Below are positions 1 to 7,525 of a stretch of 64,000 nt of DNA, one piece after another; position 1 is the first letter of the stretch, and each line of letters starts with the position of its first letter. The stretch spans positions 62,001 to 126,000 of the forward strand of contig CABJAW010000008.1 in assembly GCA_902363665.1 (NCBI GenBank), read 5' to 3'. This stretch comes from Lachnospiraceae bacterium (GTDB taxonomy: Bacteria > Bacillota > Clostridia > Lachnospirales > Lachnospiraceae). The notes beneath the pieces were generated by a model, which was not told where the DNA came from, searched no databases, and saw only the letters and a list, made by a program, of their open reading frames with translations. The position numbers and the translations under genes were made by a program.

Positions 1-7
1 CTTTGTT

Positions 8-853
8 TCATCCGCGTCCCACGCAGCCAAAAAGCTCCATTTTCGCCTTCGTTGCCTCCGCCACAGCCTCTACCTGATACGGGATAATATCTGTCATTGC
101 AGTCTTTCCGTCTGCGAGTGCCTTTGCAGCCGCCGATGCCGCAGCGATATTGATATCCGTAAAAATATTAATTTTACTGATTCCGTGCGCGATCGCCGTC
201 TGAAAATCCGTTCCGGAAAGTCCGGAGCCGCCGTGAAGCACAAGCGGTATCCCGATCGCATTTTTGATCTTTGTAATTCGTTCAAAATCGAGCTTCGGCT
301 TAAATTTGTACAAGCCATGCGCCGTACCGACCGCAATCGCAAGCGCATCGACCCCGGTATGATCGGTAAAGTCCTTTGCCATGTCCGGATCCGTATAATA
401 ATCCTCCGGCCGTTCCAGCGCTGAGACGCCCTCGTTATCTCCGACGTGCCCAAGCTCCGCCTCCACGGTCGCACCAAACAGATGCGCAAGCTTCGTGATC
501 TCCTTTACCTTTCGGATATTTTCTTCATACGAATCCGTTGAACAGTCATACATAATGGAAGAAAATCCCAGCTTCAGAGCCTCCACGCATTTTTCAAAGG
601 TCAGACCATGATCGTAATGCACCACGACCGGCACATCTGCCTTTTTCGCCATCGGAAGAATCATATCGGAAAGCTCTTCCAGTGGTCCGTACGGAAGCAG
701 GATTTCCGCAGTTCCGATGATCACAGGCGCGCGCAGCTCCTGTGCTGCCTGCAGTACCCCTCTTGCCATCTCAAAATTCACTGTATTAAATAATCCGACT
801 CCGTATCCTTTTTCTGCTGCCGGAAGCAGCACATCATTCAAATTTACAAGCAT
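8..853 (-). CDS. Class II (zinc) ketose-bisphosphate aldolase, GatY/KbaY/Fba-like
   Basis: Reversible aldol cleavage of a ketose 1,6-bisphosphate (fructose or tagatose type) or a related sugar phosphate to DHAP plus an aldehyde, in the cytosol. The 281-residue length is normal. Visible motifs are YDHG with Asp81 as the catalytic acid and His82 as zinc ligand, the EAELGHVG stretch near 131-138, GTAHG with His179 and LHGGSG with His207; the three histidines form the expected zinc site. The ATG at 853 is preceded by a GGGAAGAGG-like ribosome site. It lies downstream of a PfkB kinase on the same strand, about 95 bp away, so the pair may phosphorylate and then split a sugar. Exact substrate cannot be read from the sequence because GatY, KbaY and Fba share these residues. 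Confidence 0.9.
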   Translation of the reverse strand: MLVNLNDVLLPAAEKGYGVGLFNTVNFEMARGVLQAAQELRAPVIIGTAEILLPYGPLEELSDMILPMAKKADVPVVVHYDHGLTFEKCVEALKLGFSSIMYDCSTDSYEENIRKVKEITKLAHLFGATVEAELGHVGDNEGVSALERPEDYYTDPDMAKDFTDHTGVDALAIAVGTAHGLYKFKPKLDFERITKIKNAIGIPLVLHGGSGLSGTDFQTAIAHGISKINIFTDINIAAASAAAKALADGKTAMTDIIPYQVEAVAEATKAKMELFGCVGRG

Positions 854-884
854 CCTCTTCCCGCCTTTCTGCTGCTGTCAGATC

Positions 885-932
885 AAGCGGATATTCGCAA
901 TCCTCTTCGCCTGACTCGGTTAAACAGCTCTG
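885..932. repeat. Partial palindromic repeat between kinase and aldolase
   Basis: Contains AAGCGGATATTCGCAATCC followed by a TGACTCGGTTAAA-type tail. Both pieces recur in many intergenic spaces of this window (see the copies at 19485 and 63786). This copy has lost most of its right arm. Confidence 0.6.
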
Positions 933-948
933 CTTTATCAGTAAAAAT

Positions 949-2082
949 TTATTCGTCTCGCTTCGCCCAGCCGCGCTCGATTCGCGTATTCAGCTCTTCA
1001 AGTGAACAGATTCCGTCCAGTGCCCCGTACGATGCCACACAGGATGCCCCCTGCGCAGCCGCCAGCTGAATACAGCGCAGAAGCGGATATCCATCCAGCA
1101 TCGCACACAGAAATGCTGCGATCGTCGTATCACCGGCGCCCGTCCCTGACAGTACCTGATCTGGAACATAGCTCCTCTCAAAGCCTTCCTTTGCTCCCCA
1201 GTTCACCGGATCGATCCCGGTAATCGCTGCCAAAGCTCCCAGCTGCCCTGTATCAGCCGTTTTATAATACAGTCCCGGCGCTCCGCACTTGATCAGTACC
1301 ATTTTTGCGCCAAGTGCAATACAACGCTCTGCAAGAGGCCGGACATCCGTTTCCGGATCCAGAAATTCCACCGGATCTCCTCCATCCGCCCGTTTCTGCC
1401 ATGATTCATACCGTGGTCTGTCAAGCATAAAGCAAAGCTCTTCCACACTCGGCACAAAAAAGTCCACATACGGAAGCACTCTTTCCAGTATCGCTTCCCA
1501 GTCTGCCCGGCCGGCCTCTGAATCCGCATCCACAGCAGCCATATCCATCGATGTGGCAATTCCATGCTCTTTCATATATTTCATCATGATTTCCAGCTCT
1601 TCCCCGCCGCGCTCATACATTTTTTTCATAATCGGCGGATAACCGAAATGAAACAGCACCGCATCCTCAAGCTTCTTCTGATCGATATCTGCAAAGGTAA
1701 AGGTATCGTTACACCCAGGGTCGTGCAAAAAAATACGATCAGCTCCCGGTACTGCAATCACTGCGGAATACGAGGTCCGCTCCCCCTGCACCGCAATGAT
1801 TCCATCTGCCGCACCGTATTTCCGATAAATATCGGCCAGAATCTTACCAAATTCATCCATCCCGGTCTTCGCCATCAGACAGACCTCTGCGCCAAGCAGC
1901 CGCATCGCCAGCCCCGTATTGGAAACTGAGCCGCCGCTGCTGATGCTGACGCCCTCCATCTGGATCAGACGCCCCGGCACCAGCACATCCCCGATCCGCC
2001 GACAGCCCCCACTGCGCGGAAATACCGGTGTAATATCCAGACACGCATGCCCGGCCGCCACCACTTTCTTTTTTACTTTCAC
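949..2082 (-). CDS. PfkB/ribokinase-family sugar kinase
   Basis: ATP-dependent phosphorylation of a sugar or nucleoside-like substrate in the cytosol. The PfkB signature is clear: an N-terminal GHACLDI strand, the GGSVSNTG substrate-site glycines, and GTGAGDTT at 313-320 with Asp318 as catalytic base and the anion hole. At 377 residues it is longer than most ribokinases (about 300-330) because of an insert around residues 225-260 (DGGDPVEFLDPETD). The start is GTG at 2082 with a GGGGTG site seven bases upstream. It precedes the aldolase on the same strand, which suggests a small catabolic unit. The substrate is not evident; fructose, inosine-like or other sugars are all possible in this superfamily. 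Confidence 0.85.
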   Translation of the reverse strand: MKVKKKVVAAGHACLDITPVFPRSGGCRRIGDVLVPGRLIQMEGVSISSGGSVSNTGLAMRLLGAEVCLMAKTGMDEFGKILADIYRKYGAADGIIAVQGERTSYSAVIAVPGADRIFLHDPGCNDTFTFADIDQKKLEDAVLFHFGYPPIMKKMYERGGEELEIMMKYMKEHGIATSMDMAAVDADSEAGRADWEAILERVLPYVDFFVPSVEELCFMLDRPRYESWQKRADGGDPVEFLDPETDVRPLAERCIALGAKMVLIKCGAPGLYYKTADTGQLGALAAITGIDPVNWGAKEGFERSYVPDQVLSGTGAGDTTIAAFLCAMLDGYPLLRCIQLAAAQGASCVASYGALDGICSLEELNTRIERGWAKRDE

Positions 2083-2245
2083 GTTTTCGCACCCCGTTTT
2101 TCGTTATTTCCATCCACTGCCCGTATTTCTGTGTTTTGACACTTACAGTCATAATAACTATTTTTTACATATTTGTACAGTATTTTTCGTCGATTTATAC
2201 CATTTCTCCGATAAAACGTGCTATGTTTGCTGAAGAAACAGCAAC

Positions 2246-2290
2246 AAAAAGCCCCCTGCTGATTGCTTTTCACAATCCTGCAGGGGACCT
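2246..2290 (-). terminator. Terminator of the ecf-truA transcript, built from a dispersed hairpin
   Basis: On the minus strand CCCCTGC and GCAGGGG pair around an inner GATTG/CAATC helix and are followed by GCTTTTTG. The same hairpin type (CTGCT-ATTGC loop GCAAT-AGCAGGGG) is repeated at 19583 and 43409, so a repeat appears to serve as the terminator. Confidence 0.7.
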
Positions 2291-2313
2291 CCTTATTCGT
2301 ATCAAAATTTCTA

Positions 2314-2356
2314 TCAAAGCGAGCGTTCGCAATCCGCTTCGCGGCCTATCTGCGTT
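2314..2356. repeat. REP-like palindrome overlapping the truA stop
   Basis: AAAGCGAGCGTTCGCAATCC followed by GCTTCGCGGCCTATCTGCGTTC. The GAACGCAGATA word, also found at 11956, 37076 and 53649, covers the last codons and the TAG stop of truA. Confidence 0.6.
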
Positions 2357-3098
2357 CATAATCCGGGTATTCGATCTTCACCAGTTTCAGCCCATGCGCC
2401 GGAGCTGTCTCGGCCGCCGCACTGCGATCCTGCGCCGCCAGAATTTCCGGTATCTGCTCCGGTTTTATCAGTCCGCCGCCTACCCGAAGCAGTGTTCCGG
2501 TAATGATGCGGACCATATTGTAAAGAAAACCATTTCCGCGAATGCGAAGCACGATCTGATCACCGGTCTTTTCAACATCAAGACTGTAGATCGTACGTAC
2601 GCAGTTTGTCACCTCTTCTTTTTTCGTACAGAAGCTGGTAAAATCGTGTTCCCCAACCAGATATGCAGCTGCTTTTTTCATCTGTTCCACATCAAGCTCC
2701 CAATAGTAAAACAGGGAATACAGACGGCTGCACGGATCCGGAAACTTCCGGCTGCAGATCCGGTATTCATACGTCTTTACTGTACGCTGAAATCTCGGAT
2801 GAAAATCAGAGGGCACCTCACAGGAATCCTGGATGCGGATATCCTGCGGAAGCCGTGTATTCAGCGCATAGGAAATCCGCTCTGCCGGCATGCGCGCCGA
2901 TGTATCAAAAACCGCCACATTTCCATCTGCATGCACGCCTGAATCTGTGCGGCTTGCACCGATCACATGAATTTCCTCTCCCAGCAGTTCGGAAAGATGA
3001 TGATTTAAAACACTCTCAATTGTGATTCCGTTCGGCTGTACCTGCCAGCCGCAATAATTTGTTCCATCGTATGCAACGATTATTTTTACTCTCTTCAT
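2346..3098 (-). CDS. truA: tRNA pseudouridine(38-40) synthase TruA
   Basis: Converts uridines 38-40 of the tRNA anticodon arm to pseudouridine. The 250 residues match the family. GASRTDSGVHA holds the catalytic Asp52; an N-terminal IVAYDGTNYCGWQ strand, the QRTVKTYEYRI and FTSFCTKK segments and FLYNMVRIITGTLL near residue 190-200 are all typical. The ATG at 3098 lies six bases after the ecfT stop, so translation is probably coupled. TruA ending the ecfA1-ecfA2-ecfT series is a common Firmicute arrangement, though here the block is detached from the ribosomal protein genes that usually precede it. The last residues (ERR) and the stop codon are contributed by a dispersed repeat. Confidence 0.97.
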   Translation of the reverse strand: MKRVKIIVAYDGTNYCGWQVQPNGITIESVLNHHLSELLGEEIHVIGASRTDSGVHADGNVAVFDTSARMPAERISYALNTRLPQDIRIQDSCEVPSDFHPRFQRTVKTYEYRICSRKFPDPCSRLYSLFYYWELDVEQMKKAAAYLVGEHDFTSFCTKKEEVTNCVRTIYSLDVEKTGDQIVLRIRGNGFLYNMVRIITGTLLRVGGGLIKPEQIPEILAAQDRSAAAETAPAHGLKLVKIEYPDYERR

Positions 3099-3104
3099 AT
3101 GTCA

Positions 3105-3917
3105 TCAAAACCCAAATACCATAATCCGGCTTGCCGCAAACATCACGATGAGATAGCCCGCCATCACTGCATACGCTGCTTTATCCCGTGATGCATATAC
3201 GAGCGGCTTCATCTTCGTCCTGCCCTCACCACCGTGGTAACCGCGCGCTTCCATCGCCATCGCCAGATCGTTCGCACGGCGAAATGCCGAAATAAACAGC
3301 GGCACCAGCAGCGGCACCATGTTTTTTGCCTTCTGAATGAGATTTCCAGACTCAAAGTCTGCGCCACGCGCCATCTGCGCCTTCATGATCTTATCCGTCT
3401 CATCAAGAAGGATCGGAATAAACCGAAGTGCGATCGACATAATCATGGAAATCTCATGCACCGGAACATGGACTTTTCCAAGCGGACGAAGCGCCTTCTC
3501 CAGTCCGTCTGTCAGATTGTTCGGTGTCGTCGTCAGTGTCATAACGGAAGAACCGAGAATCAGGTAAACCAGCCGGATCGCCATGAACGCTGCCGTTTCA
3601 ATTCCTTCTTTTGTAACTGTCAGCTTCCACAGATGCAGCACCGGAGTACCCGGAATCAAAAATAAATTAAATACGACTGTGATCATCAGCAGAATCAGGA
3701 TCGACTTCAGACCTCGCATCATAAATTTCAGCGGCACCTTTGAAATATGGATCACCGCTGCAAGTGCCAGCGTCGCTACCACATATGCGCTCACTGAGCG
3801 GAACGCAAACAGGGAAATGATGAACACCATCGTGCCTGCCAGCTTTACTCTCGGGTCCAGTTTATGAATGACGGAATCCGCCGGATAATACTGGCCTAAT
3901 GTGATATCTCTTATCAT
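3105..3917 (-). CDS. ecfT: Energy-coupling factor transporter transmembrane protein EcfT
   Basis: Membrane scaffold of a group II ECF importer that couples the two ATPases to interchangeable substrate-binding S components. 270 residues when started at ATG 3917 (MIRDITLGQYYPADS), which is the family N terminus; the longer reading to 4055 would overlap ecfA2 and is rejected. LDPRVKLAG near the start, several hydrophobic helices, and the two coupling-helix Ala-Arg-Gly motifs (QMARGADFE and MEARGYHGG) are visible. It follows ecfA2 by about 70 bp and precedes truA. No S component is encoded nearby, so it probably serves S proteins located elsewhere. Confidence 0.95.
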   Translation of the reverse strand: MIRDITLGQYYPADSVIHKLDPRVKLAGTMVFIISLFAFRSVSAYVVATLALAAVIHISKVPLKFMMRGLKSILILLMITVVFNLFLIPGTPVLHLWKLTVTKEGIETAAFMAIRLVYLILGSSVMTLTTTPNNLTDGLEKALRPLGKVHVPVHEISMIMSIALRFIPILLDETDKIMKAQMARGADFESGNLIQKAKNMVPLLVPLFISAFRRANDLAMAMEARGYHGGEGRTKMKPLVYASRDKAAYAVMAGYLIVMFAASRIMVFGF

Positions 3918-3984
3918 TGCTTTCTCTCTTTCTCTATGACGTGCTCCCGGAATCTTTCCTGCGCCTGTATACCGGAGTAAATAC

Positions 3985-4839
3985 TCACGCCTTTTTATGC
4001 AGCGCCGCAAAAATACTCTCCGCCGCCTCTTCCACCGTTGTCGCCTGCGGATCAACGTTCCAGCCCTTTTCCTTCAGGTCATGCATCAGATACGTCACCT
4101 GCGGTGCCGCAAGCCCGACGGACTCCAATTCACGGTAATGTTGAAATACCTGCTGCGGTGTGTCATCAAACATCACCTGTCCCTTATTCATCACTATGAT
4201 GCGCTCCACATATCGTGCCACATCCTCCATGCTGTGCGACACGAGCACAACTGTGATATGCTTTTCCTTATGAAGCAATGCAACCTGGTCAAGGATCTCA
4301 TCACGACCCTTCGGATCAAGCCCGGCCGTCGGTTCATCCAGTACCAGCACATCCGGCTCCATCGCAAGGATCCCCGCAATTGCCACTCTCCGTTTCTGGC
4401 CTCCCGAGAGTTCAAACGGCGATTTCCGGTAATGCTTTTCCTTAAGCCCCACAAGCCGCAGAGCCTCCTTCGCACGCCTCTCTACCTCTTCCTTTGGCAG
4501 TCCGAGATTCTTTGGCCCGAAACAGACATCGGAAAAGACATCCACCTCAAACAGCTGATGCTCCGGATACTGAAAAACAAGGCCGACCTTGCTGCGCAGC
4601 GTGCGCAGATCATAGCCTTCCTCGTAAATATTCTTTCCATTATAATAGATGGCACCGCTCGTTCCCTTCAACAGTCCGTTCAGATGCTGGATCAGCGTCG
4701 ATTTGCCGGATCCGGTATGACCGATCACACCGATAAACTGCCCGTCCGGAAGCTCCAGATTAATATCTTTTAAGGCATGCTTTTCAAATGCGGTACCCTC
4801 ACTGTATACATAATTTAAATGTTCAATTCTGATCGCCAT
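3985..4839 (-). CDS. ecfA2: ECF transporter ATPase EcfA2
   Basis: ABC-type ATPase that pairs with EcfA1 to drive vitamin or metal uptake. 284 residues. Walker A is GHTGSGKST at 40-48, the signature motif is ELSGGQKRR, Walker B is VLVLDEPTAG and the switch histidine sits in VLVSHSM. The DTPQQVFQH segment near residue 225 is typical of the ECF family. An AAAGGAAC ribosome site precedes ATG 4839. The gap to ecfA1 (about 200 bp) holds a palindromic dispersed repeat, so the two ATPase genes, usually almost touching, have been separated here. Confidence 0.95.
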   Translation of the reverse strand: MAIRIEHLNYVYSEGTAFEKHALKDINLELPDGQFIGVIGHTGSGKSTLIQHLNGLLKGTSGAIYYNGKNIYEEGYDLRTLRSKVGLVFQYPEHQLFEVDVFSDVCFGPKNLGLPKEEVERRAKEALRLVGLKEKHYRKSPFELSGGQKRRVAIAGILAMEPDVLVLDEPTAGLDPKGRDEILDQVALLHKEKHITVVLVSHSMEDVARYVERIIVMNKGQVMFDDTPQQVFQHYRELESVGLAAPQVTYLMHDLKEKGWNVDPQATTVEEAAESIFAALHKKA

Positions 4840-4920
4840 GGATCTGTCTGTTCCTTTCTGCTGCGCTCTACACAGAGTTTACCTGCTTCTCTGTGTGTCT
4901 CCTTGTGCCTCTGCACTATA

Positions 4921-4990
4921 TGATTATGATGCCAGGGTCAAAAGCCTGAAACCCCGTAAGGCATCTTTTGACCTTAACATCATGATTATT
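4921..4990. repeat. Palindromic copy of the TTTTGACCCTGGCAT repeat family
   Basis: ATGATGCCAGGGTCAAAAG at 4926-4944 faces an imperfect inverted copy at 4965-4983 with a 20-base loop. Shorter relatives lie at 6475, 25580 and 51555. It splits ecfA1 from ecfA2 and would be present in the joint mRNA as a stable hairpin. Confidence 0.7.
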
Positions 4991-5039
4991 TCTCTATGCA
5001 TGTTTCCGGTTCATACCGTTTCATACGCGATCCTCTCAT

Positions 5040-5894
5040 TTACGCGCGCAGTTTCTCCAGCTCCTGCTCCAGTTCTTTCATTGAAAGAATGCCATCTGGC
5101 AGCGGAACTCCCTTCTTCTGCAACTCGTACGCAACCAGTGTTGCCTGCGGAACATCCAGCCGGTACGATTTGAGCTCCTCCACATGGGAAAAAACTTCCT
5201 TCGGTGTTCCCTGCATAACTATTTTTCCCTGATCCATTACGATCACCTTATCTGCCTCGATCACCTCTTCCATATAATGAGTGATCAGCAGCACTGTCAC
5301 GTGTTCCTTGCGGTTGAGCTCCTGTACCGTGTGAATAACTTCTTTTCTTCCGTTCGGATCCAGCATCGCTGTCGGTTCATCGAGTACGATGCATTTCGGA
5401 CGCATTGCCACGACTCCGGCAATCGCCACGCGCTGCTTCTGACCGCCGGAAAGCTTATTCGGAGAATGAGAACGGTATTCCCACATTCCGACTGCCTTCA
5501 GACTCTTTTCCACACGCTCCCAGATTTCTTTCGTCGGCACCCCCATATTTTCCGGTCCAAACCCGACATCCTCATCCACAATCGTACCTATAATCTGATT
5601 GTCCGGATTCTGAAATACCATGCCGGCGCTCTGACGAATCTCCCAGAGCTTCGATTCATCCTTCGTATCTTTTCCGTCTACATACAGCGTGCCTTCTGTT
5701 GGCAGAAGAATTGCATTGATGTGCTTTGCAAGCGTCGATTTTCCAGAGCCATTGTGCCCCAGAATCGCGACAAAATCGCCCTCCTTCACATCAAGATCGA
5801 CCTGATCGACCGCACGGACTGCTTCCTCCTCTTTTCCGTCCTCATCAACCCTGAAATAGTCATAGGACAGCTTTCTGCCTTTTATGATATTCAT
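5040..5894 (-). CDS. ecfA1: ECF transporter ATPase EcfA1
   Basis: Second ABC ATPase of the ECF module. Start chosen at ATG 5894 ([14 protein letters not shown]), giving 284 residues with an AAAGGAT site 11 bases upstream; the upstream reading to 6002 adds low-complexity residues derived from repeat DNA. Walker A is GHNGSGKST, signature [13 protein letters not shown], Walker [14 protein letters not shown], followed by the switch histidine in LLITHYMEE. EcfA1 and EcfA2 are paralogous and form a heterodimer on EcfT. In many relatives these genes follow rplQ; here the upstream neighbour is instead a VOC-domain gene. Confidence 0.95.
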   Translation of the reverse strand: MNIIKGRKLSYDYFRVDEDGKEEEAVRAVDQVDLDVKEGDFVAILGHNGSGKSTLAKHINAILLPTEGTLYVDGKDTKDESKLWEIRQSAGMVFQNPDNQIIGTIVDEDVGFGPENMGVPTKEIWERVEKSLKAVGMWEYRSHSPNKLSGGQKQRVAIAGVVAMRPKCIVLDEPTAMLDPNGRKEVIHTVQELNRKEHVTVLLITHYMEEVIEADKVIVMDQGKIVMQGTPKEVFSHVEELKSYRLDVPQATLVAYELQKKGVPLPDGILSMKELEQELEKLRA

Positions 5895-6053
5895 CTTAAT
5901 TTTTATCCTTTTCCATGTAACTCCATGTAACCTATTTGCGTAGCAAACGGATTGCCTGCCTGCACGCATCGCACTGTGCACGATTCCGCATGCATACAAC
6001 ACTCATTTGCCTGTCCGATTATAGCAAGTCACCGTCCAAAAAGCAAGGAGGAA

Positions 6054-6446
6054 TCAAAGGTACTGGCTGAACTCGATCTTCTCCTTATTCGGTCCTTCAA
6101 TCGTGAAAAAGCGTACGCCGTTCTCCCAAAACGGAAGGAAGTGGATCGTATCCTTCGTTGTATTGAGTCCCTGTTCATTGATGTACTGATAAACCTCCTC
6201 AATATCCTTCACATCAAGCGCTACGTGATCAATCGCGCCTGCCTTCAGCACGGCAGCTCTGTTTTCATACGTCTCCATCACAAGTGTGCCATGCTTCAAA
6301 AATGCCACTTTCTCATTCGCTGCCTCGTTAACCGTTTCAAATACCTTCTCAAATCCAAGCTTTTCATAAAATGCAATGGTCTCTTCTATATTATTTGTCG
6401 GTATTCCTACGTGCTGTACGCCTGTTGTATAAGTTTTTGTATTCAT
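6054..6446 (-). CDS. VOC superfamily (glyoxalase/bleomycin resistance fold) protein
   Basis: 130 residues from ATG 6446, which has an AGGCAGGA site upstream; the longer reading to 6488 starts in repeat sequence. The vicinal-oxygen-chelate fold shows as TTGVQHVGIPTNNIEETIAFYEKLGF at the N terminus and a second half starting IDHVALDVKDIEEVYQYI. Candidate metal ligands are the two HV histidines and the glutamates of VMETYEN and KIEFSQYL. Such proteins isomerise or cleave small molecules or bind antibiotics; no specific substrate can be inferred. It stands upstream of ecfA1 on the same strand, separated by about 160 bp of repeat-like DNA. Confidence 0.85.
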   Translation of the reverse strand: MNTKTYTTGVQHVGIPTNNIEETIAFYEKLGFEKVFETVNEAANEKVAFLKHGTLVMETYENRAAVLKAGAIDHVALDVKDIEEVYQYINEQGLNTTKDTIHFLPFWENGVRFFTIEGPNKEKIEFSQYL

Positions 6447-6474
6447 TTTTTTATCCTGCCTTTCTCTTTGATCT

Positions 6475-6508
6475 AATGCCAGGGTCAAAAGCCCGAAACT
6501 ATGATGCC
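6475..6508 (-). repeat. TTTTGACCCTGGCAT repeat upstream of the VOC gene
   Basis: Minus-strand GTTTCGGGCTTTTGACCCTGG lies about 30 bases upstream of ATG 6446. It matches copies before ecfA2, the GH172 gene and the AGE epimerase gene, all in the same orientation to the gene they precede. Confidence 0.65.
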
Positions 6509-6725
6509 TGCGGATTGTTTTGCCTTTTTCTTCTTTGCATCATATCACGAAATCCAGACAGCCACAACCCGGATACAAACAGATTTCTTGCATTTTTCGC
6601 AGTCCATTTTCCGCTTCTTCCTTATTTCCTATTTCTCTTTCTTTTTTTGACCTTTTTTCGTATACTGTACCTGCATTACTGCACAGGAACGATTTCACAT
6701 TTCACAAAGGAAGGATTTATTTTTT

Positions 6726-7223
6726 ATGGAAAGCAATTGTAATAAAGCACACACAAACGAACCGCAGCAAAATACCTATACTCAGTCTGTTACCGGAATC
6801 GTCATCCGTGATCACAAGGTTTTACTGGCACGGCACACCTACGGCGTTGGCAAAAACCGTCTGATCGTTCCGGGCGGTTACCTGGAGCCAGGTGAAACGC
6901 CGCAGGAAGCACTCCGCCGCGAATACCTTGAAGAGACTTCGATCGTCGTAGAACCAAAAGAAGTCATTGGCATCCGCTTCAACCAGAAAGACTGGTACGT
7001 CGCCTTTGCCGCCGAATACGTCTCTGGCACAGCCTCCTCCGACCACGATGAAAACAGCGAAGTCCTCTGGCTTGACGTCGATGAGGCTCTGACCCGCGAT
7101 GACGTGCCGGACCTGACAAAAAAACTGATCCGGTGCGCGCTCAAAAGTGAACAGGGCTTCGTCAACATTCCTTACGACGGTACCAAAAAATACGGGGAAT
7201 ATTCTTTTTACGGCATTTACTAA
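6726..7223 (+). CDS. NUDIX hydrolase
   Basis: Hydrolyses a nucleoside diphosphate linked to another moiety; cytosolic. 165 residues. The Nudix box reads GGYLEPGETPQEALRREYLEE with the catalytic REYLEE helix, although the glycine that normally follows EE is Thr-Ser. An N-terminal SVTGIVIRDHKVLLARH strand is typical. The C-terminal 30 residues (NIPYDGTKKYGEYSFYGIY) are a family-specific tail. GGAAGGA lies nine bases before ATG 6726. It is isolated, with the VOC gene diverging on its left. Substrate unknown. Confidence 0.9.
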   Translation: MESNCNKAHTNEPQQNTYTQSVTGIVIRDHKVLLARHTYGVGKNRLIVPGGYLEPGETPQEALRREYLEETSIVVEPKEVIGIRFNQKDWYVAFAAEYVSGTASSDHDENSEVLWLDVDEALTRDDVPDLTKKLIRCALKSEQGFVNIPYDGTKKYGEYSFYGIY

Positions 7224-7525
7224 AAAGTCAAAATACCGTAATTTTCTGTCATATTAGCAGTAGATTTTTTCTTCTCTCCCAGTTATAGTAGGAGATAACA
7301 AAACGGAATGATTTCTGCAGTTTTTTGTGAAATAACGCAAAAAAGAAGCTTTCGAAGTCAGAATAACGTTACTATGAAACGAATCAGGCAGCAGAGCGGA
7401 TTACAAATATCCGCTTTGGCAATATTAGGTTGAGCCGGATCGTAAATCAAACATCTGCAATCCGCCGCCGAAAATTTTGCAGGCGGAAAACAGCAGCAAG
7501 TACGCACATACAGGAGGAAAAAACA
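7224..7525 (+). promoter_or_regulatory. Leader region of the alpha-glucosidase gene with an operator-like TAACGTTA
   Basis: About 300 bp without a gene. TAACGTTA (7364-7371) matches the core of the GTAACGTT sites downstream of the binding-protein promoter at 18180-18212, so the same LacI regulator may act here. A REP-like palindrome (GCGGATTACAAATATCCGC) lies at 7398-7416. No clear -35/-10 pair was found. Confidence 0.4.
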
